Positions 61,601 to 64,000 of a stretch of DNA of 64,000 nt are shown piece after piece. A program made the translations under genes and the position numbers. Every line of letters starts with the position of its first letter. Position 1 is the stretch's first letter. Below the pieces are notes generated by a model, which worked only from the letters and a program-made list of their open reading frames with translations, was not told the origin of the DNA and did no database searches. The DNA comes from Rhodospirillales bacterium (GTDB lineage Bacteria; Pseudomonadota; Alphaproteobacteria; Rhodospirillales; Defluviicoccaceae). The stretch covers positions 109,501 to 173,500 of the forward strand of contig JADJXQ010000024.1 of assembly GCA_016710335.1 (NCBI GenBank), read 5' to 3'.

Positions 61601-62023
61601 ATGCGCAACGGATATGCGGGAGACATCCCGCCCCGCAAGGCGTGGGATGTTCTGGAAAGCGATCCCAAGGCAGTGCTGGTGGACGTGCGCACCCCCGCCG
61701 AGTGGAGCTACGTCGGCGTTCCCGACCTCAGCAGCCTCGGAAAGCAGACGGTGTTCGTGCCGTGGGTGCTGTACCCCAACATGGATCTCAACGTGCGGTT
61801 TGCGGAACAGATGGCGGAGATCGGCGCACCTCCCGATGCGCCGTTGCTTTTCCTCTGCCGCTCGGGCGTGCGCTCCCAGGCGGCGGCCATCGCCATGACC
61901 CGGCTCGGCTACACCGCCTGCTATAACATCGCCCACGGTTTCGAAGGCGATCAGGATGACCAACGCCACCGGGGCACCCTATCCGGCTGGAAAGTCGAAG
62001 GACTGCCCTGGCGCCAGGGTTGA
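61601..62023 (+). CDS. Rhodanese-like domain protein
   Basis: Single-domain rhodanese of 140 residues with the N-terminal LVDVRTPAEWSYVGVPDL, and the active-site loop LCRSGVRSQAAA, where Cys86 would carry the persulfide. The C-terminus has NIAHGFEGDQDDQRHRG, a form seen in rhodaneses that follow ferredoxin or FAD genes. ATG at 61601 lies 27 nt after the reductase, with GGAGGG near 61581. It closes the korA-korB-fprA unit. A role in sulfur transfer or Fe-S upkeep of the oxidoreductase is inferred only from position. Confidence 0.9.
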   Translation: MRNGYAGDIPPRKAWDVLESDPKAVLVDVRTPAEWSYVGVPDLSSLGKQTVFVPWVLYPNMDLNVRFAEQMAEIGAPPDAPLLFLCRSGVRSQAAAIAMTRLGYTACYNIAHGFEGDQDDQRHRGTLSGWKVEGLPWRQG

Positions 62024-62040
62024 TCGCGTTGCCGTGAAGT

Positions 62041-62748
62041 TCAGGCGCGCGCGACCGCGGCGTTGACGCGTTCGATCTGGGCGTCGACCGAAATGTCGGC
62101 CATCGCCGTGACCTCCAGCCCACGATCTTCAAAGGCATTGACGTCCATATGCCACGCCTGCCAGTCGGCGACAGCGCGGTCGCGGGCGCGGACGAGACCC
62201 TCGATTTCCGGCCGGAAAAGCCGGAGCATGGCGGTAATCCAGATGTTCAGCGCCAGGGAGGGGTACGCCAGATCCATGTCGAAAACGTCGAGCATGCGGA
62301 TCACATCGTCCGCGGCGTACCAGGTCTCGCCCGTGACCCAGCGATTGGTGGTGAACAGCCGGATGGGGACACCGTGCGTGTCCATCGCTATGGCAACCAG
62401 GTGAGACAGCGCGTCGTTGTCGCCCGCCGGTGCGGCCAAGTCGGTGAGCGGCGCCGGGCGAACTCCCTCAGGCATACCCTTGGGCCGCAGGAAGGTGTGG
62501 AAGTGGCCGTGCTCCGCGTCCCGCAGTCCGGCCGGATGGGCGTGATAGTAGTACTGACAGTGGGTCTCGGGATCGTAGACATCCCCCTTTGGATAATGAT
62601 CCCATTCGAAGAACTCGCCCTGCCCGCGCAGAAGTTCGCCGACCACATTGCCGTCGGTCTTGGCAAGCAGGCGGTAACACTCGCGAATCTCGGCCCCCGC
62701 CGCCGCCATGTCTTCCAGCTGCTCTCGCGGGAGGTCCAAAAACGCCAC
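62041..62748 (-). CDS. DUF6969 family protein, function unknown
   Basis: Soluble protein of about 235 residues. Conserved stretches are LDLPREQLEDMAAAGAEI, NVVGELLRGQGEFFEWDHYP, HCQYYYHAHP, EHGHFHTFLRP, DALSHLVAIAMD, LFTTNRWVTGETWYAADDVI and the closing ISVDAQIERVNAAVA. Histidine- and tyrosine-rich motifs (YYYHAH, HGHFH) suggest metal binding, but no function is established. I chose GTG 62748 because the frame upstream overlaps the NPCAAK gene. It converges on the rhodanese gene with 17 nt between. Confidence 0.78.
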   Translation of the reverse strand: MAFLDLPREQLEDMAAAGAEIRECYRLLAKTDGNVVGELLRGQGEFFEWDHYPKGDVYDPETHCQYYYHAHPAGLRDAEHGHFHTFLRPKGMPEGVRPAPLTDLAAPAGDNDALSHLVAIAMDTHGVPIRLFTTNRWVTGETWYAADDVIRMLDVFDMDLAYPSLALNIWITAMLRLFRPEIEGLVRARDRAVADWQAWHMDVNAFEDRGLEVTAMADISVDAQIERVNAAVARA

Positions 62749-62807
62749 TGCCGCCGCCTCAGCCGAACGCGGCGCCGCCCGCGCGAGCGGCGCCCAGGGT
62801 CGGGTCG

Positions 62808-63149
62808 CTACTTCTTTTTGGCCGCGCAGGGATTTTCGGCCGACTTCGCCGCGCAGGGGTTTTTCGCGGCACACGGATTTTTTGCAGCACATGGATTGGA
62901 GGCCTTGGCTGCGCAAGGATTGGAAGCCTTGGCTGCGCAAGGGTTGGCGGCCTTGGGCTTGCACGGGTTGCAGGACGCCAGGATGATTTCACCGCCGCGG
63001 GATTGGGCGGCGGGCAACGCGGCCGAGGTCCCGCGATACGCGCAGTCCGAGCCGGCGGCCGATGCCGGGGCGGGCGCCGAAAGGGCCATGCCGGCTACGG
63101 CTGCCATCGGAACGACTGTCGACAGGAAACGGGTCTTGCTGGTCTTCAC
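62808..63149 (-). CDS. Secreted NPCAAK-repeat cysteine-rich small protein
   Basis: Precursor of 113 residues with a signal peptide ending near ASA-AG (residue 32). The mature part is about 20 ordinary residues with one cysteine (SDCAYRG), followed by a low-complexity domain of seven NPC units (NPCAAKAS twice, NPCAAK repeated) and a lysine tail. Nine cysteines in all, regularly spaced, in a positively charged background; no known enzyme domain. The start is GTG 63149 with GGAG 8 nt upstream. At DNA level a 24-bp tandem repeat is visible. The role is unknown; metal (copper) or thiol binding outside the membrane is an inference. Confidence 0.75.
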   Translation of the reverse strand: MKTSKTRFLSTVVPMAAVAGMALSAPAPASAAGSDCAYRGTSAALPAAQSRGGEIILASCNPCKPKAANPCAAKASNPCAAKASNPCAAKNPCAAKNPCAAKSAENPCAAKKK

Positions 63150-63175
63150 GGCGCTGTCTCCTCACTGTCCGATCG

Positions 63176-63191
63176 TTGCAGCACGCTGCAA
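63176..63191. promoter_or_regulatory. Perfect palindrome upstream of the NPCAAK gene
   Basis: TTGCAGC and GCTGCAA flank an AC spacer, giving a 7-bp inverted repeat 26 nt before the GTG start. Size and position fit a repressor or activator site, but no regulator gene is in the window and a chance or RNA hairpin explanation is possible. Confidence 0.35.
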
Positions 63192-63288
63192 ATGAGTTTC
63201 ATTCGTTCGAAGCATGACGGGGCGCGCATGAAATCGCGAGTCACGCCGAGTCACGTGTCCGTGATGGCCGCCTCGGTTGTTCTGGATG

Positions 63289-63786
63289 CTACTCGGAGCT
63301 GACAACGAGCGTGTAGTCGGGCGTGGGATTGAGCGGGCACGAGTAGAGGTAGGTTCCCGGCTTCAGGTCCACCTCGTAGTCGCGCGACGCACCCTCGACC
63401 AGGCCGCCGCCGGAGACGCTGGTCTTGGTCAGCTTGTGGAGCGGATTTCCCGCCTCGTAGTCGCTGTCGCGTAGCCAGAAGCCGAGTTCGTACGGCACGT
63501 TCTTGTTGGTGACGCGAAATGTGTAGGTTCCCGGCTTCACGGTCATGACGTCTGCGTTCGCCAGCCGCTCGACGCTGGTTTCGGCGTTGATCCGGTCGCA
63601 ATCGGCTGCACTGGCGGTCTCGAAGCCATGGTCGGTGCCGTTTTCAGGTTCCAGGAACTGGCATCCGGTCTGGGTGAGCTCTATGAGCTGTCCGGCCCCG
63701 GCAATGCCGGCGACGCCCGCCACGGCAAGTGCCGGAAGCACCGCCAGAGCGGCCGTCGCCACGCGGGTTTTGTGCAAGCGCTTCAT
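63289..63786 (-). CDS. Exported cupredoxin-like protein with altered ligands
   Basis: Precursor of 165 residues with a signal peptide (charged MKRLHKTR, then a hydrophobic run, end near GAG at 31). From about residue 80 the chain reads as a small Greek-key cupredoxin: VKPGTYTFRVTNKNVPYELGF and LKPGTYLYSCPLNPTPDYTLVV. Cys150 is where the copper cysteine would be, but the expected following His and Met are absent, and the first His position holds E100. Two more cysteines (42, 63) could form a disulfide. It lies upstream of the NPCAAK gene on the same strand (139 nt) and may share its role. Confidence 0.72.
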   Translation of the reverse strand: MKRLHKTRVATAALAVLPALAVAGVAGIAGAGQLIELTQTGCQFLEPENGTDHGFETASAADCDRINAETSVERLANADVMTVKPGTYTFRVTNKNVPYELGFWLRDSDYEAGNPLHKLTKTSVSGGGLVEGASRDYEVDLKPGTYLYSCPLNPTPDYTLVVSSE

Positions 63787-63926
63787 GTGGGGGCATCCTT
63801 TTCAGAGAAAAGCGGGTGTCCCCAGCATGACGCGATCTTGTCTTCACGTTCAACAAACGTTGCCGTGAGGATGCCGGCGGCCAGAGCGGACGAACGGAGC
63901 GGCCGGCCGGAGCGGCCTGCGATGAA

Positions 63927-64000
63927 TTACTCCCTCGAGTCCGCGACAATGCGGGTGACGATGGAGTCCAACTCGTCGGCCATCGTGTCCAGCTCCGCAA
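63927..64000 (-). CDS. C-terminal end of an unidentified gene
   Basis: A minus-strand frame enters from the right edge and ends at the TAA at 63927-63929. The visible end reads ELDTMADELDSIVTRIV then ADSRE, an amphipathic helical tail. It is too short to name a family. About 140 nt separate it from the cupredoxin-like start, without a recognised terminator. Confidence 0.4.
   Translation of the reverse strand, partial: AELDTMADELDSIVTRIVADSRE

Noticed and set aside
62819..62970. Short tandem repeats considered as a CRISPR array
   Set aside because: The repeats are 24 bp, in frame and coding, with no unique spacers and no cas genes nearby.
62800..63195. Plus-strand frame with repeated GLEALAAQ-like segments
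   Set aside because: It is the antisense reading of the NPCAAK tandem repeat; the minus-strand frame has a signal peptide, ribosome site and sensible start.

Overview
The window is 64 kb of GC-rich chromosomal DNA from an alphaproteobacterium, most likely of the Rhodospirillales type. This is inferred from gene content and order: mnmG-mnmE-rho-hemJ-hemH-hemE on one strand, maf-aroE-coaE-dnaQ on the other, then secB, fxsA, timA-mltA-smr, hslVU, hisB-DUF2628-hisHAFE-HIT, a class I lysyl-tRNA synthetase, a 180-kDa-class NAD-glutamate dehydrogenase and the DUF374-waaA-lpxK-lpxL lipid A block. Species cannot be read from this. I saw no rRNA, tRNA, CRISPR array, insertion sequence or prophage. The density is about one gene per kb, with many 4-nt ATGA or GTGA stop-start overlaps.

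Region 1 (1-16200) looks like the chromosome replication origin neighbourhood. All housekeeping genes left of 10660 run leftward and those right of 11115 run rightward. The 455-bp gap between hemE and maf holds an AT-rich tract, repeated GCGGGGAT/TCCCC motifs and a DnaA-box-like site. It is the place where Caulobacter and Rickettsia have their origin. A small plus-strand island (YyaL-type protein, ogt, quinone reductase) interrupts the leftward block.

Region 2 (16200-29540): timA-mltA-smr is split by a complete lactate-utilisation operon (lutABC). It is followed by heat-shock protease hslVU with a candidate RpoH promoter, the histidine operon from hisB to hisE, a HIT protein, a GFA-type zinc protein, glucokinase and glutathione synthetase.

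Region 3 (29540-48500) holds central metabolism and transport: the 1609-residue glutamate dehydrogenase, a UMF1-type MFS protein followed by a FetAB-like ABC exporter, purH, dsbB, a YqaA-type membrane protein, NhaA, an acetate kinase/phosphate acyltransferase pair, a methyltransferase, LysRS-I and a formate/nitrite-type channel.

Region 4 (48500-57050) is the cell-envelope block (lpxL-type acyltransferase, lpxK, waaA, DUF374 acyltransferase, glycosyltransferase, LpxH-like phosphoesterase). Next comes a visibly decaying pair: a frameshifted diacylglycerol kinase and a multiply frameshifted FkbM-type methyltransferase remnant that runs into the 3' end of pmbA.

Region 5 (57050-64000): a 2-oxoacid:ferredoxin oxidoreductase (korAB) sits directly upstream of an FprA-type ferredoxin-NADP reductase and a rhodanese, which suggests a ferredoxin-coupled redox module. 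The right end carries the least characterised genes: a DUF6969 protein, a secreted protein made of repeated NPCAAK cysteine motifs, and an exported cupredoxin-like protein without the usual histidine and methionine copper ligands. This pair is the best candidate for something undescribed, probably in periplasmic metal or thiol chemistry.
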